This document shows, piece after piece, positions 27,255 through 36,431 of a stretch of DNA of 64,000 nucleotides. The stretch's first letter is position 1. Each line of letters starts with the position of its first letter. Source of the DNA: Streptomyces netropsis. GTDB lineage: Bacteria; Actinomycetota; Actinomycetes; Streptomycetales; Streptomycetaceae. Below the pieces are notes generated by a model that saw nothing but the letters and a program-made list of their open reading frames with translations, was not told the origin of the DNA and made no database searches. The translations under genes and the position numbers were made by a program. The DNA lies in the NCBI RefSeq assembly GCF_014203545.1, contig NZ_JACHJG010000002.1, positions 743,824 through 807,823 on the forward strand, in the 5' to 3' direction.

Positions 27255-28668
27255 GGGGTCCTGCCTTTCTTCTCGCCGGGGCGGCCGCGGGGGCCAGGAC
27301 GGCCACCGTGCGGACGCCCGCTCCTGACGTGCCGTCCAGCCGGATGCCGTGCCGCCGCACGCGGTCCGGCCCGAGCACGGTGTCGGTCCCGAGCACGGCC
27401 GCGCCGGCCGGGGAGGGCGCGGGGGCGACGAGGAGGGTGTCGACGCCCACCGCGCTGTGCGTGCCGACGGTGAAGCCGAGCCCGCCGAAGGAGACCGAGG
27501 CCGCGGTGTGCGCGGGGGAGAGCTTCTCGACCAGGTCGACGGCGGTCCTGGCGGTGTCGCCGCCCGGCCGTCCGGTGCGCGGTGCCGGCCCCGGTGGGAC
27601 GAGCACCCGGAACCGGAACGCCGTGGTCGTCAGCGGGTCGTCGTCCGGGTCGCCCAGGGAACGCAAGGCGGCCCCGCCCCCGCTGCCCGGGCCCGCCAGG
27701 AGCGAGCCGCGCACGGCCGGGCCGCCGAGCCGTACCCGCGTCGCCGCCCTGCCGAAGAGCCGTACCTCGCCCAGGCGGGTGTCCCGGCCGACCGCGCCCC
27801 ACGGCGGGCCGGTTCCTTCCAGGACCGCCGGGCGCACACCCAGCACGATCTCCAGCGCCAGGGCCAGCCCGCACGGCGTGCCGCGCCGGCGGCGCAGCTC
27901 GGGCGCGGCGGCGATGAGGCGCCGCAGGACGCCCGGTGACATCCGCGCGGTCCCCGGGTCCGGGGCGCCCGGCTCCGGGCCGCCCGGGCCGCCACCGAAG
28001 CTCGCACCGGGTGCGGGATCCGGGTCGGGTCCCAGGTCGAGTCCGAGCAGCCCGGCGAGCCAGGGCAGGACGCCGTCCGGCACCCCGGCCGCGTCGAGCA
28101 GGGCGGGGGCCCGCCCGGTCGCCCGGTCCAAGGTCTCCACCACCGCGTCGGACAGGGCGAGGAACCGTTCGGTGAAGTCGTCCGCGGTGGGGTCCTCGCG
28201 GTAGACGGCCGGAAGGAGGTCCGCCGAGGTGGCGCGGGGCAGGTCCAGGCGGACCTGCCGCACGGCGGGACCGGGCGCCGCGGCGTCCTCACGGCCGAGC
28301 AGCAGCCGCACGACGAGGTACCGGCCCGGGGGCTGGTCCACCAGCACGTCACGGGCCGGGGCGGCCACCGTCTGCCAGTCGTCGGGCGCGGGGTGATCGA
28401 GGGTGTCGCCGACGACCGCCAACTGCGTCACCAGGGCACTGCCCGAGGGCACGTCGGCGTCGATACGGACCCGGTGCCAGCGGCACCGGGAGATCCCGCT
28501 GTCGAGCGGGGCGGTGACGAGCGCGGCCTCCCGCACGCCGGGGCCGAGGGCCAGCGCGTCGCCGGCCACGACGGGTGGGGGGAGCGGGCCGTGGGGCCCG
28601 GGTGCCGGGCGCCAGCCCGATGCCACGTCCAGCAACAGATGTGAGGGTGCGTCGGCGCGGGTGTCCAC
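27229..28668 (-). CDS. Phage tail protein I-like baseplate protein (Afp12-like position)
   Basis: A 479-residue protein. The central part (about 155-300) fits the tail protein I (gpI) family: ADLLPAVYREDPTADDFTER, then FLALSDAVVETLDR and DGVLPWLAGLLGLDL, then PELRRRRGTPCGLALALEIV. The N-terminal 150 residues and C-terminal 150 residues are extensions typical of eCIS versions. In phages gpI joins the wedge of the baseplate to fibres. It follows the two J-like baseplate genes with only a 3-bp gap, the same order as in P2-like tails and Afp loci. Confidence 0.75.
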   Translation of the reverse strand: MDTRADAPSHLLLDVASGWRPAPGPHGPLPPPVVAGDALALGPGVREAALVTAPLDSGISRCRWHRVRIDADVPSGSALVTQLAVVGDTLDHPAPDDWQTVAAPARDVLVDQPPGRYLVVRLLLGREDAAAPGPAVRQVRLDLPRATSADLLPAVYREDPTADDFTERFLALSDAVVETLDRATGRAPALLDAAGVPDGVLPWLAGLLGLDLGPDPDPAPGASFGGGPGGPEPGAPDPGTARMSPGVLRRLIAAAPELRRRRGTPCGLALALEIVLGVRPAVLEGTGPPWGAVGRDTRLGEVRLFGRAATRVRLGGPAVRGSLLAGPGSGGGAALRSLGDPDDDPLTTTAFRFRVLVPPGPAPRTGRPGGDTARTAVDLVEKLSPAHTAASVSFGGLGFTVGTHSAVGVDTLLVAPAPSPAGAAVLGTDTVLGPDRVRRHGIRLDGTSGAGVRTVAVLAPAAAPARRKAGPHDGSPDRA

Positions 28669-28671
28669 GGG

Positions 28672-30849
28672 TCACCTCCCCTTTCCGGTGGCTGTGTCCG
28701 TGGTGTTCCCGGCGACGACGGAGGCCGTCACCCGTCCCACGCGGACGAGCGCCTGCGCCGGAAGCGGTGTATCGGTACAGGGCGGCGCCGGCAGCCCGTC
28801 CACCGTCAGCGCCAGCAGCGGCACGGCCGCCACCGCGTCGTCCGCGAGGAGGCGGCGCACCAGGTCGGTGTGGACGAGCGTCCCGCCGAACGGCCAGCCG
28901 TCGCCGGCGCCCCCCGTCAGCGGATGCAGGAACCGGCGCAGCCCGTCCTCGGCGCGGCGGACCGCACCGACCCGGTCGGCACCGGTGGCGGGCTCCAGCA
29001 CGATCCGGGCGTCGACGCGCACATAACGGGGCGCGGCGGCGACGACGGTGATGCCCGTGGGGGCGAGCCGGCGCGTGAGGTGCTCCGCCACGGCCGCCAG
29101 ATCACCCGGGGCGGGGACGGGCGCACCCGGGGTGGCCGGGTCCTCGTCCGGCGGCACCACGTAGACGCCGACCACGCCGGGGAGCCGCGCACCGGGCAGG
29201 TCCGGGTGGTGCCCGGGTACGGCGTGGGCGCGGGCGATCCGCGCCCCCGGGGCGCGCAGCGCCAGCAGGGCGTGGTCGGCGGGGGTCACCGCGCGCCCCG
29301 CGGTGCGGATCTCGGCGGTGCCCCGGCGCACGGCCGCCGCGAAGGGCTCACCGTCCGTGCCACCCGTCCCCGGCAGCGGGTTGGTCACCGACGCGACACC
29401 GGGCACGGCGGTGCGCAGCACGGTGGCGGCCCCGGCGGCCACGGCACCCTGCCGGCCGCCCCCCGTGCGGTAGGCGACGGCCCGGACGTTGCCCACGCCG
29501 GGCGGCAGCGCGACGCCGTGGACGCCGTCGCCGAAGGTCAGCACACCGGTCTCCGCGTCCAGGGCGAAGACCCGGTCGGCGGGCCCGGCGCGCTGGAGGT
29601 CCGGCACCTCCCGCCACACGGGCAGCGGACTCGTGGCGCCCGGCACCGCCGGGCCGGGCAGCGGGAAGAGCGGCGCCGCGGCGTCGTCCGCGACCGTGAC
29701 GGTGAGCGAACCCGGCACGACGGGCGTGGCCGCCACCCGCAGCCGCACGCCCGCGTCCTCGTCCTCACCCGGGGCACCGGACGGCGCGGGGCTCAGCACC
29801 TCGTCGCGCACCGTGCGCACGGCGGTCGCGAGCACCGTGTGCGGCAGGACGCCGACGAGCCGCGGAGGCTCGGCGTACGCACCGCCGGTGAGGCGGGCCC
29901 GCAGCCAGTGGGCCTCGGGCAGATGGGCGCCGCCGGGCGGGCGGCCCGGCCGCCAGCCGTCCGGCAGCCGCAGATGCACGGTCCCGGTGGTGGTGAGGCC
30001 GCCGGTGTCGTCCACCAGCACGTCGGCGGCCGCGAAGGAGGTGCCGTCCAGGACGGACCACCGCAGGTGCGGCGGGTCCGGCTCGGACGGTGCCACGGCC
30101 CCCCGCACCGCGGAGGCGGGGCCGCCCGGGCGCGGGGCCGCCACGAAGGCGAGGGACAGCCCGCCCGCCGGAGCCTGGGGAGAGGTGAACCCCAGCCACA
30201 GCGCGGACCCGGGCGCGGTGGGGGAGCCGAACGGCGCGAAGCCCGCCGCGTGGACCCCCTCACCCGGTGTCACCTCGTCCACCGGGCCGGGCAGGAGGCC
30301 GGTCGCGGGCCTGCCGACGGCCACGGTGGCGAGCTCCGCGGGCGAGACCCACATGTCGTCGGTGGTCTCCAGGACCACCTCCGAACCCTCGGGGCCGGGC
30401 GCGCCCGCCTGGAAACCCGCGGGCACCTGGACACCGGGCCCGGCGGCCGCCGTCGCGGTCAGCCGCAGCAGGACCCGGGCGGGGGAGGCCGGCAGCGGCG
30501 AGAGTCCGGCGATCCGCAGATGCTCGACGAGGAGCTTGGCCGGAAGGCGGTCGACGCGCACCGCCACCGCCTCGGCCATCAGCGCGAACAGCCGTTGCAG
30601 GGCGTCCCCGGCGTCGTCGGCACCGGTGCCCGTCCACTCCGGGGTGAACCCGGCGACCCGGGCACGGAGGGCGGCGAGCAGCGCGGCCCGGTCCGCGCCG
30701 AGCAGGACGGGCCGGCCGTCCGCGTCGAGCAGCGCGGCGCGGGCGGCACCGGCGGAGAGCGTCCACCACGGCTCGTCCACGCCGGGGGCGACCCGGCCGG
30801 CCGGACCGGCGGGCGGGGGAGTGCCACGAGACGAGGCCGGTGTGTTCAC
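28672..30849 (-). CDS. Putative baseplate assembly protein (J-like), second copy
   Basis: A 725-residue protein starting at a GTG that overlaps the previous stop (GTGA). It has the same organisation as the larger J-like gene upstream: a wedge-type core with FALDAETGVLTFGDGVHG, then NVRAVAYRTGGG and an AVTPADHALLALRAPGARIA segment (the conserved AVT..D.E.la...pg..iaRa pattern), and a C-terminal MgtE-like RFLHPLTGGAGDGWPFG. Such proteins form the inner baseplate ring (gp6/Afp11 class). Two tandem copies are common in eCIS loci and let the baseplate use unlike subunits. Confidence 0.82.
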   Translation of the reverse strand: MNTPASSRGTPPPAGPAGRVAPGVDEPWWTLSAGAARAALLDADGRPVLLGADRAALLAALRARVAGFTPEWTGTGADDAGDALQRLFALMAEAVAVRVDRLPAKLLVEHLRIAGLSPLPASPARVLLRLTATAAAGPGVQVPAGFQAGAPGPEGSEVVLETTDDMWVSPAELATVAVGRPATGLLPGPVDEVTPGEGVHAAGFAPFGSPTAPGSALWLGFTSPQAPAGGLSLAFVAAPRPGGPASAVRGAVAPSEPDPPHLRWSVLDGTSFAAADVLVDDTGGLTTTGTVHLRLPDGWRPGRPPGGAHLPEAHWLRARLTGGAYAEPPRLVGVLPHTVLATAVRTVRDEVLSPAPSGAPGEDEDAGVRLRVAATPVVPGSLTVTVADDAAAPLFPLPGPAVPGATSPLPVWREVPDLQRAGPADRVFALDAETGVLTFGDGVHGVALPPGVGNVRAVAYRTGGGRQGAVAAGAATVLRTAVPGVASVTNPLPGTGGTDGEPFAAAVRRGTAEIRTAGRAVTPADHALLALRAPGARIARAHAVPGHHPDLPGARLPGVVGVYVVPPDEDPATPGAPVPAPGDLAAVAEHLTRRLAPTGITVVAAAPRYVRVDARIVLEPATGADRVGAVRRAEDGLRRFLHPLTGGAGDGWPFGGTLVHTDLVRRLLADDAVAAVPLLALTVDGLPAPPCTDTPLPAQALVRVGRVTASVVAGNTTDTATGKGR

Positions 30850-33032
30850 GAGGTCACCTCCCGGGGAGCGGATCCGGTGCCCGGCGCGGCGCACACGAGG
30901 ACGGCGACCGGGCCGGGCAGTTCACCCGGGCGCAGCGGCAGATCGCCGCAGGTTTCGTACGGGCCGTCGTCCAGTGCCACGGCGACGCCCCGCACCGGGG
31001 TCCGGTCGCCCGCCGCCGACAGCGCCCGCTCCGCCGCGCGCAGCAGCGTCGAGGGGCGCAGGGCCTTGCCGAACGGCCAGCCGGTGCCCTCGTCGCCCCC
31101 GACGAGCGGATCCAGATACCGGCGCAGCGCGGCGCCCACGAGCCGCCGCCGGGCCGCGTCCCGCCCGGGGACGCCGGGTACGAGCGGCACCGGGTCCGCC
31201 GGAACCGTCACGCGCACCCGGACCGCCCGGTAGCGCGGCGGGACGGCGTACACCCGGGCGCCCAGCAGCCGCGCCGCCGCCAACCGGGCGCGTACCGCGG
31301 CCAGTTCACCCGGGTCGGGGACGGGCAGGGGCACCGCGTCGGGGGCGTCGACGTCGGCCGGGGCGCGCGGCACCCGGGGGACGACAAGGACGCTCACCGC
31401 TCCCGGCGCGGTCCGCCCCGGCAGCGCCGGGTCCGCGCCGACCAGGGCGTGGGCGCGGGCGAGGGCCACCCCGGGCGTGGTCAGGGCGAGTTCCTCGTGG
31501 TCGGCCGCGGTCACCGCCCGGGTGACGACGGCGAGCGCGGCGGCCGCCCGGCGGCGCGCCGCCGCCGGGCTCTCGGGCTCGGCCCCGCCCTCGGCCGCCA
31601 CGAGCGCCCGCGCGGTGCACGGGGCGCCGGGGGGTTCGACGTCCGAGGGGTCGCCGGTGAACACCCAGTCCCCGGGCGGTACAGGCCCGCCCGCCGTGCG
31701 CCGCGGCCCGGGCCGGGTCAGCGCGGCCAGGGCGGGGAAGGCCAGCAGCGCCGCCGGTGCGACGGCCGGGGCGCCGGGCCCCGGGGCCGGGTCCGCCCCG
31801 CCGTTGCCGAGCGGCCCGCCTCCCAACCGGTACACCGCGCGCAGCACCTCACCCGTTCCCGAGGTGTCGGGGCGGGGAACGCGACCGGTGAGCCCGTCGC
31901 CGAAGCGCAGCGCCCCGGCCGCCCGGTCCACGGTGAACACCCGGTCCAGCGGACCGCTGAACGCCAGGTCCGGCACCGCCGCCCAGTCCCGCGGCCGCCC
32001 CGTCCCGGCGTCGTCCGCCTCGCGCAGCGTGAACCGCTCCACGTCGACCAGCCGCCCGGCGGCGTCACCCGGCAGCAGCACCACGGGGCCGGGCAGCGGC
32101 GGGGTGTCCGCGAGCTGACGGACCACCGGCCCGCCCGCGCCCTCCGACAGCCGCACGCGCCCGGCGTGCCGGGCGGGGACACAGTGCGGGACCAGCCGCA
32201 GCAGCCGGGGTGGCGCGGCGAAGGTGGCGGCGGTCGTGGACAGCGTCAGCTCCCGCTCGTCGCCCGCTGCCGTCCCCGGCAGCCGCAGCCGCACCAGGCC
32301 GGAGCGGCGCAACCCGCCGGTACCGTCCGACACCGCCCGGTCGGGCAGCCGCAGCGGCCGGCCGACGGGCCCGTACGCCCAGTCCAGCCGCGCCGGCGGC
32401 GGCACGTCCGGGTTCGCTCCGGCGGCCCACCCGTCGGGCACCGGGACCCCGCCCCAGGGCCCGGCAGGCCGCTCGAGCACCAGCAACAACGACAGCGTTC
32501 CCCCGTCGGGGAAGCCCTCCCCGTCCACGGACAGCCGCAGCCGCACCCGTGACGGTTCGCCGTGGGGACCGGCCAGCGGCACGGGCCGGCCCGCCGCCAG
32601 GTCCGCGGTCCGGTCCGCGTCCCGTACGGACAGCCCGGTGACCCGCACCGGCAGGACGTCCAGGTCCCCGTCGAGGAAGAAATCGGTACCCCGACCCGGC
32701 TCCCGTCCGAACGACGCGCCCTCGCGCACCCGCAACCGCGCCCCCGGCCGCTCCGGGATCACCTGAAGCACCGTCACCGCGGCGGTGGCCGGGGCGGGCC
32801 CCGGCACGCCCAGCAGCCGCAGCACCGCGTGCGTCACCGCGTCCGGCACCCGGTCGAGCCGGAAGACCTGCTGCTCCAGCAGATACGCCTGGAGCTCCAG
32901 CAGCGTCATCCCCGGGTCGACGGGGGCGTGCAGCGTCCACCGCCCCGCGGACTCCGCGGCGATCCGCGAGCGGACCGCGTCCATCAGGTCGGCCCAGGTC
33001 AGGTCGTCCAGCCGCAGCGGCGCCAGGGTCAT
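30846..33032 (-). CDS. Baseplate J-like protein (Afp11-like)
   Basis: A 728-residue protein, MTLAPLRLDDLTWADLMDAV, with the expected PGMTLLELQAYLLEQQVFRL block near residue 40 that marks baseplate wedge J-type proteins. The central VFTVDRAAGALRFGDGLTGR and later AVTAADHEELALTTPGVALA repeat the pattern of its downstream paralog, and the end (RYLDPLVGGDEGTGWPFGKA) does the same. It is expected to form the (gp6)2-gp7-like wedge of the injection-system baseplate. The ATG overlaps the gp25-like stop by 4 bases. Confidence 0.85.
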   Translation of the reverse strand: MTLAPLRLDDLTWADLMDAVRSRIAAESAGRWTLHAPVDPGMTLLELQAYLLEQQVFRLDRVPDAVTHAVLRLLGVPGPAPATAAVTVLQVIPERPGARLRVREGASFGREPGRGTDFFLDGDLDVLPVRVTGLSVRDADRTADLAAGRPVPLAGPHGEPSRVRLRLSVDGEGFPDGGTLSLLLVLERPAGPWGGVPVPDGWAAGANPDVPPPARLDWAYGPVGRPLRLPDRAVSDGTGGLRRSGLVRLRLPGTAAGDERELTLSTTAATFAAPPRLLRLVPHCVPARHAGRVRLSEGAGGPVVRQLADTPPLPGPVVLLPGDAAGRLVDVERFTLREADDAGTGRPRDWAAVPDLAFSGPLDRVFTVDRAAGALRFGDGLTGRVPRPDTSGTGEVLRAVYRLGGGPLGNGGADPAPGPGAPAVAPAALLAFPALAALTRPGPRRTAGGPVPPGDWVFTGDPSDVEPPGAPCTARALVAAEGGAEPESPAAARRRAAAALAVVTRAVTAADHEELALTTPGVALARAHALVGADPALPGRTAPGAVSVLVVPRVPRAPADVDAPDAVPLPVPDPGELAAVRARLAAARLLGARVYAVPPRYRAVRVRVTVPADPVPLVPGVPGRDAARRRLVGAALRRYLDPLVGGDEGTGWPFGKALRPSTLLRAAERALSAAGDRTPVRGVAVALDDGPYETCGDLPLRPGELPGPVAVLVCAAPGTGSAPREVTS

Positions 33033-33466
33033 GGCTGCTCACCCCCGCCGGTCCCGCCCACCAGGCCCGCACCGCCGTCCAGGTAGTAGGGGAAGACGAG
33101 ACTCTCGTGCCGGCCCGTCGCCCGGACCCGGTAGTCGACGGTGACCGTCACCCGCCACTCCTCGCCCGGCCGCGGCCGGGCCCGCACCTCCACCACGGCG
33201 GCCCGCGGCTCGAAGTCGCGGATCGCCACCCGCACCGAGTCCTCCAGCTCGCCCAGGGTCCGGCCGCTGCCGGGCGCGAACACCAGCTCCGGCGCCCGGG
33301 TGCCCAGCGACGGCCTCATCACCCGCTCGCCCAACGCGGTGCGCACCAGCACCAGCAGACAGTCCCGGACGCTCTCCTCCCCGGCCGCGTACGGCAGCCG
33401 CCCCGAGGCGTCCGGCAGCAACGGGAAGCGCCAGCCCCGGCCGAGGAACGCCTCCGCCCCGCTCAC
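33029..33466 (-). CDS. gp25-like baseplate wedge protein (Afp9-like)
   Basis: 145 residues from a GTG start at 33466 that overlaps the spike gene stop (GTGA). The family core is present: GRGWRFPLLPDASGRLPYA, then SVRDCLLVLVRTALGERVMR and PSLGTRAPELVFAP, and IRDFEPRAAVVEV. T4 gp25 and its homologs nucleate sheath polymerisation through their EPR motif. Here that motif is F-E-P-R-A, intact. Confidence 0.88.
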   Translation of the reverse strand: MSGAEAFLGRGWRFPLLPDASGRLPYAAGEESVRDCLLVLVRTALGERVMRPSLGTRAPELVFAPGSGRTLGELEDSVRVAIRDFEPRAAVVEVRARPRPGEEWRVTVTVDYRVRATGRHESLVFPYYLDGGAGLVGGTGGGEQP

Positions 33467-34191
33467 AACGCCACCTGCACCGTCGTCGACATGGGCGGCG
33501 GGCCGGGCGCGGGAACGGCCGGACCGGTCACCCCCGGCGTGGCGACCGGGTGGGTGTGCCCCACGAACCAGGGCAGGAACGTCTCCCACGGGATCGCGTG
33601 CTGCACGGCCCCCGTCCCCAGCCGCACCTGCGGCGCGTCCAGCGTCACCGAACCGCCCTTGACCGTGACCGGCCCGGGGCCCGCGCTGATCTCCACCGCG
33701 CCGTCCGCGGTCACCTTCACCGTGCCCCCGGACGCGGTACGCACCACCACCGAACCGCCCGTGTCGTCCAACTCGACGCGGTGCCCCGCCGCCGACGTCA
33801 GCCGCACCGACTCCTTGCCCGGACTGTCGTCGAGGACCAATCGGTGCCCGTGCCGGGTCCGCAGCAGCTTCTCGTCCCGTCCGGCCTCGCGGGAGGTGGG
33901 CGGCTTGGCCTTGCCGTTGTAGACGCTGCCGAGGACCACCGGGCACCGCATGTCCCCGTGGTAGAAGGCGACCAGCACCGCGTCGCCCACCTCCGGCACG
34001 AAGCTCGTGCCGTACCCGCCGCCCGCGTAGGGCTGCGCCACCGGAGCCCAGTCGGTGATCGTCGTGTCGTCGAACCAGGGCAGGCTCACCCGTACCCGGC
34101 ACTCCTTCTCCGGGTCGCCCTCGACCTTCTCCACCACACCCGGGGTCACCCCGAAGTACCGCTTGTCCACCGCCGGTCCCACCGTCGTCAT
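33463..34191 (-). CDS. Spike protein, gpV/VgrG C-terminal type (baseplate assembly protein V)
   Basis: 242 residues. The OB-fold and beta-helix spike build is clear: YFGVTPGVVEKVEGDPEKEC, then RVRVSLPWFDDTTITDWAPV and FVPEVGDAVLVAFYHGDMRC with PVVLGSVYNGKAKPP. Downstream repeats (GHRLVLDDSPG, GHRVELDDTGG, VEISAGPGPVTVKGG) form the triple-stranded beta-helix. Together with the gpD-like gene before it (6-bp gap) it makes the puncturing spike that VgrG or Afp8 encodes as one polypeptide. It ends with a proline-rich HTHPVATPGV region that may cap the tip in place of a separate PAAR protein. Confidence 0.88.
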   Translation of the reverse strand: MTTVGPAVDKRYFGVTPGVVEKVEGDPEKECRVRVSLPWFDDTTITDWAPVAQPYAGGGYGTSFVPEVGDAVLVAFYHGDMRCPVVLGSVYNGKAKPPTSREAGRDEKLLRTRHGHRLVLDDSPGKESVRLTSAAGHRVELDDTGGSVVVRTASGGTVKVTADGAVEISAGPGPVTVKGGSVTLDAPQVRLGTGAVQHAIPWETFLPWFVGHTHPVATPGVTGPAVPAPGPPPMSTTVQVAL

Positions 34192-34197
34192 CCCGTG

Positions 34198-35415
34198 TCA
34201 CCGCCCCTCGGACGTGCGCCGCGCCTCGAACGAGGTGAGGAAGCCGGCGGAGTTGAAGGAGTGCGACACCTTGGTCGTGTAGTAGGTGCCGCCGAACCGG
34301 GACCCGACCCCGCCGATCCGCAGGGTGTCCCCCGGCACCAGGTCCGGCACCCCGGCCAGCTGCCCGGCACAGGTGACGAAGGCGTACGACCTGCCGCGCA
34401 GCACGCTCACCGCCAGCGCCCGGGCCTCCTCCTCGGAGATCACCGGCCGGTCCACGATGACCTCCTCGCGGTCCCCCATCTCCTCCGCGGCCGCCGCCGG
34501 TCCGCTGCGCCCGGCGTCCCGCTCCGCCTGCAGATCGGCCTGGGTCGCCCGGCCCACGATCGGCCTCTTCGTCCGCGGGTCCCAGCCGCGCACCGTCACC
34601 TTGGCCACCTGACCCGACAGGGTGAGGGTCGGCCGGAACGAGATCAGATTGGGCGCGGGGGCGTGCCGCGGGGCCTCGCCCACCTCCGCCCGCCCCGACC
34701 GGGCGCCCCGGGCCAGCACCGCGTACCACAGGTCGAAGGTACGGGTCGTACGGGCCGTCGAGCCCGCCCGCCCGTCGGCGGGGGAGACGAAGTACAGCTT
34801 CTCCTGACCGGTCACCGGGTCCGGTGCCACGAAGCACTCCCGGTCGATGCCCTTCGCCCGTTCCAGCAGGAACGCCACATCGTCCTGGTTCTTCTGCATC
34901 ACCACCGGGTGCACCACGCCCTCCCGCTCGGCCACCAGGGGCAGGTCGTGCCGCTGGGCGACGATCTCCGCGATCTGCCAGTCGGCCTTGTTCTCGAACT
35001 GCTTGTCCTCGTCCGCCCGCGGCTTACGGGCCTTCATCCGCGTCGTACGGTCCTGGCAGGCGATCTGCAGCGTCGGCGGCCCGGAGGAAGGGAAATCCGG
35101 CTGAACCGTGTTGACCTGACCCTTCGCCACCACCGGCGGCCGGCCCGCCGCGGTGTACCCCAGCCGGACCTCCACCAGCTGGCCGGGGGCGAAGTGCGCC
35201 GGGTCGTCGAACCGCAGCCGGTGGTGCTCCTCGTCCCAATTGCTCAGCGTCAGCGAGAACGTCCCCGTCTTGTCCAGCTCCCGCACCACCTGGATGTCCA
35301 GCACGCACTCCCGCATCTGCCGGGCGATCTCCGCCCCGTCCATCGCGACCTCGAAACAGGGGGCGTACGTGTCCTCGGGCAGCGGCGTCGCCACCGTGCC
35401 GTACGGGGTCGCCAT
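34198..35415 (-). CDS. Phage late control D-like protein (gpD, hub)
   Basis: A 405-residue tail hub protein equivalent to the N-terminal half of VgrG/Afp8. It shows YAPCFEVAMDGAEIARQMRE, then TFSLTLSNWDEEH and GQLVEVRLGYTAAGRPPVVA in the first barrel, KNQDDVAFLLERAKGIDREC in the second, and WYTTKV-type ending YYTTKVSHSFNSAGFLTSFE. These are diagnostic of the family (including the domain-swap pattern DVAFLLERA). It forms the trimeric platform on which the tube and the spike are placed. Confidence 0.88.
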   Translation of the reverse strand: MATPYGTVATPLPEDTYAPCFEVAMDGAEIARQMRECVLDIQVVRELDKTGTFSLTLSNWDEEHHRLRFDDPAHFAPGQLVEVRLGYTAAGRPPVVAKGQVNTVQPDFPSSGPPTLQIACQDRTTRMKARKPRADEDKQFENKADWQIAEIVAQRHDLPLVAEREGVVHPVVMQKNQDDVAFLLERAKGIDRECFVAPDPVTGQEKLYFVSPADGRAGSTARTTRTFDLWYAVLARGARSGRAEVGEAPRHAPAPNLISFRPTLTLSGQVAKVTVRGWDPRTKRPIVGRATQADLQAERDAGRSGPAAAAEEMGDREEVIVDRPVISEEEARALAVSVLRGRSYAFVTCAGQLAGVPDLVPGDTLRIGGVGSRFGGTYYTTKVSHSFNSAGFLTSFEARRTSEGR

Positions 35416-35421
35416 CGCCCC

Positions 35422-36138
35422 TCACCCCCGGTCCAGTGCGGGCACGACCAGCGCCGTCCCCGGAACCAGTGCCCGTGGATCGGTGACGGCGTTCGCCGCG
35501 GCCAGCTCCCGCCAGCGCGTGGCGTCCCGGTACACCGCGGCCGCGATCGAGGAGAGCGTGTCACCGCGCCGCACCGTCCACACCTTCTCCACCGTCGGCG
35601 ACGTCAACGCCGTCGTCAGCTGCTGCTCCGCCGCCGTCCGGAACTCCTTCAGCGACAGCGACACCTTGGCCCGGGTGGGGGTGCCGTCCAGGTCGAACAG
35701 CACGTAGGTGACCGACAGACTGTCCACCACCCCGGTGAAGGCGGGGTTCGCACCCCACGCGAACGTCACCACCGGAGGCGCGTGCGTGGCGCCGCCCCGG
35801 ACCGTCAGCGACTGGAAGTCGTCCAGCCACCGCTTCTGCACATCGCGGCGCCCCGGGCCCGACTCCTCCGCCGCGTCGACCAGCGCGTCCAGCTTCAGCG
35901 TCCGCGCACCACCACGGACGAACTGCAACGGCGGCGCGTCCAGACCCGGGATGCCGATCTCGGCGAACGTCACCGCCTTGGACACCGCGTACTCCGTCGG
36001 ATTGAGCGGCAGCGTCAACAGCGGGGCCGCGGACCCGGCCGCGGCGCCGGGCGGCCGCACGGTCAGCGTCGCCAGCGTCGGAGCCGCCCGGTCCCGCCCG
36101 GGCAGGGTGCCCGGTGCCCCCGGAGGAACGGTCATCAC
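35422..36138 (-). CDS. LysM-domain baseplate protein (Afp7-like)
   Basis: 238 residues. An N-terminal tail domain (LTLPLNPTEYAVSKAVTFAE, then LQFVRGGARTLKLDALVDA) is followed from about residue 188 by a single LysM motif, WTVRRGDTLSSIAAAVYRDA, then WRELAAANAV and PRALVPGTALVVP. In Afp and T4-type (gp53) systems the LysM protein tethers hub and wedges during baseplate assembly rather than binding cell wall. Codons 1 and 2 are both Met. The second ATG overlaps the stop of the small upstream gene. Confidence 0.87.
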   Translation of the reverse strand: MMTVPPGAPGTLPGRDRAAPTLATLTVRPPGAAAGSAAPLLTLPLNPTEYAVSKAVTFAEIGIPGLDAPPLQFVRGGARTLKLDALVDAAEESGPGRRDVQKRWLDDFQSLTVRGGATHAPPVVTFAWGANPAFTGVVDSLSVTYVLFDLDGTPTRAKVSLSLKEFRTAAEQQLTTALTSPTVEKVWTVRRGDTLSSIAAAVYRDATRWRELAAANAVTDPRALVPGTALVVPALDRG

Positions 36139-36362
36139 ACACCCCCGCAGCAGCCGGGCGCCGGCGCGTGTCCGGCCGAGGGGTCGTGTCCGGCCTCCTC
36201 GCCGACCAGGGACGCCTCACGCGCCAGCAGCCGGCCGCGCGCCCGCACGCCCTCCTGCCGCTGCGACCACTCCCGGATGTGCTCCGCGAAGAGCCGGGCG
36301 AAGACCGCCGTGTCGTCGCCGCCGACCTCGAAGTCGACGGAAAGGTGATGGATGGTCAACAT
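36135..36362 (-). CDS. Small conserved eCIS protein (Afp6-position)
   Basis: 75 residues, MLTIHHLSVDFEVGGDDTAV, then FARLFAEHIREWSQRQEGV and a Cys-rich end (CCGGV). The start at 36362 is chosen because this MLTIHHL opening is the conserved one. A longer in-frame ATG at 36395 adds unconserved residues. It lies between the second tube gene and the LysM gene, the position of small Afp6-type proteins, and is likely a chaperone or minor baseplate part. No function is established. Confidence 0.7.
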   Translation of the reverse strand: MLTIHHLSVDFEVGGDDTAVFARLFAEHIREWSQRQEGVRARGRLLAREASLVGEEAGHDPSAGHAPAPGCCGGV

Positions 36363-36431
36363 CGCTCGCTCCCGAACCCGATCCCGAAATCCCACGTCTT
36401 TTTGGATCCCCGCCGCCCGCCCCCGGGCCCC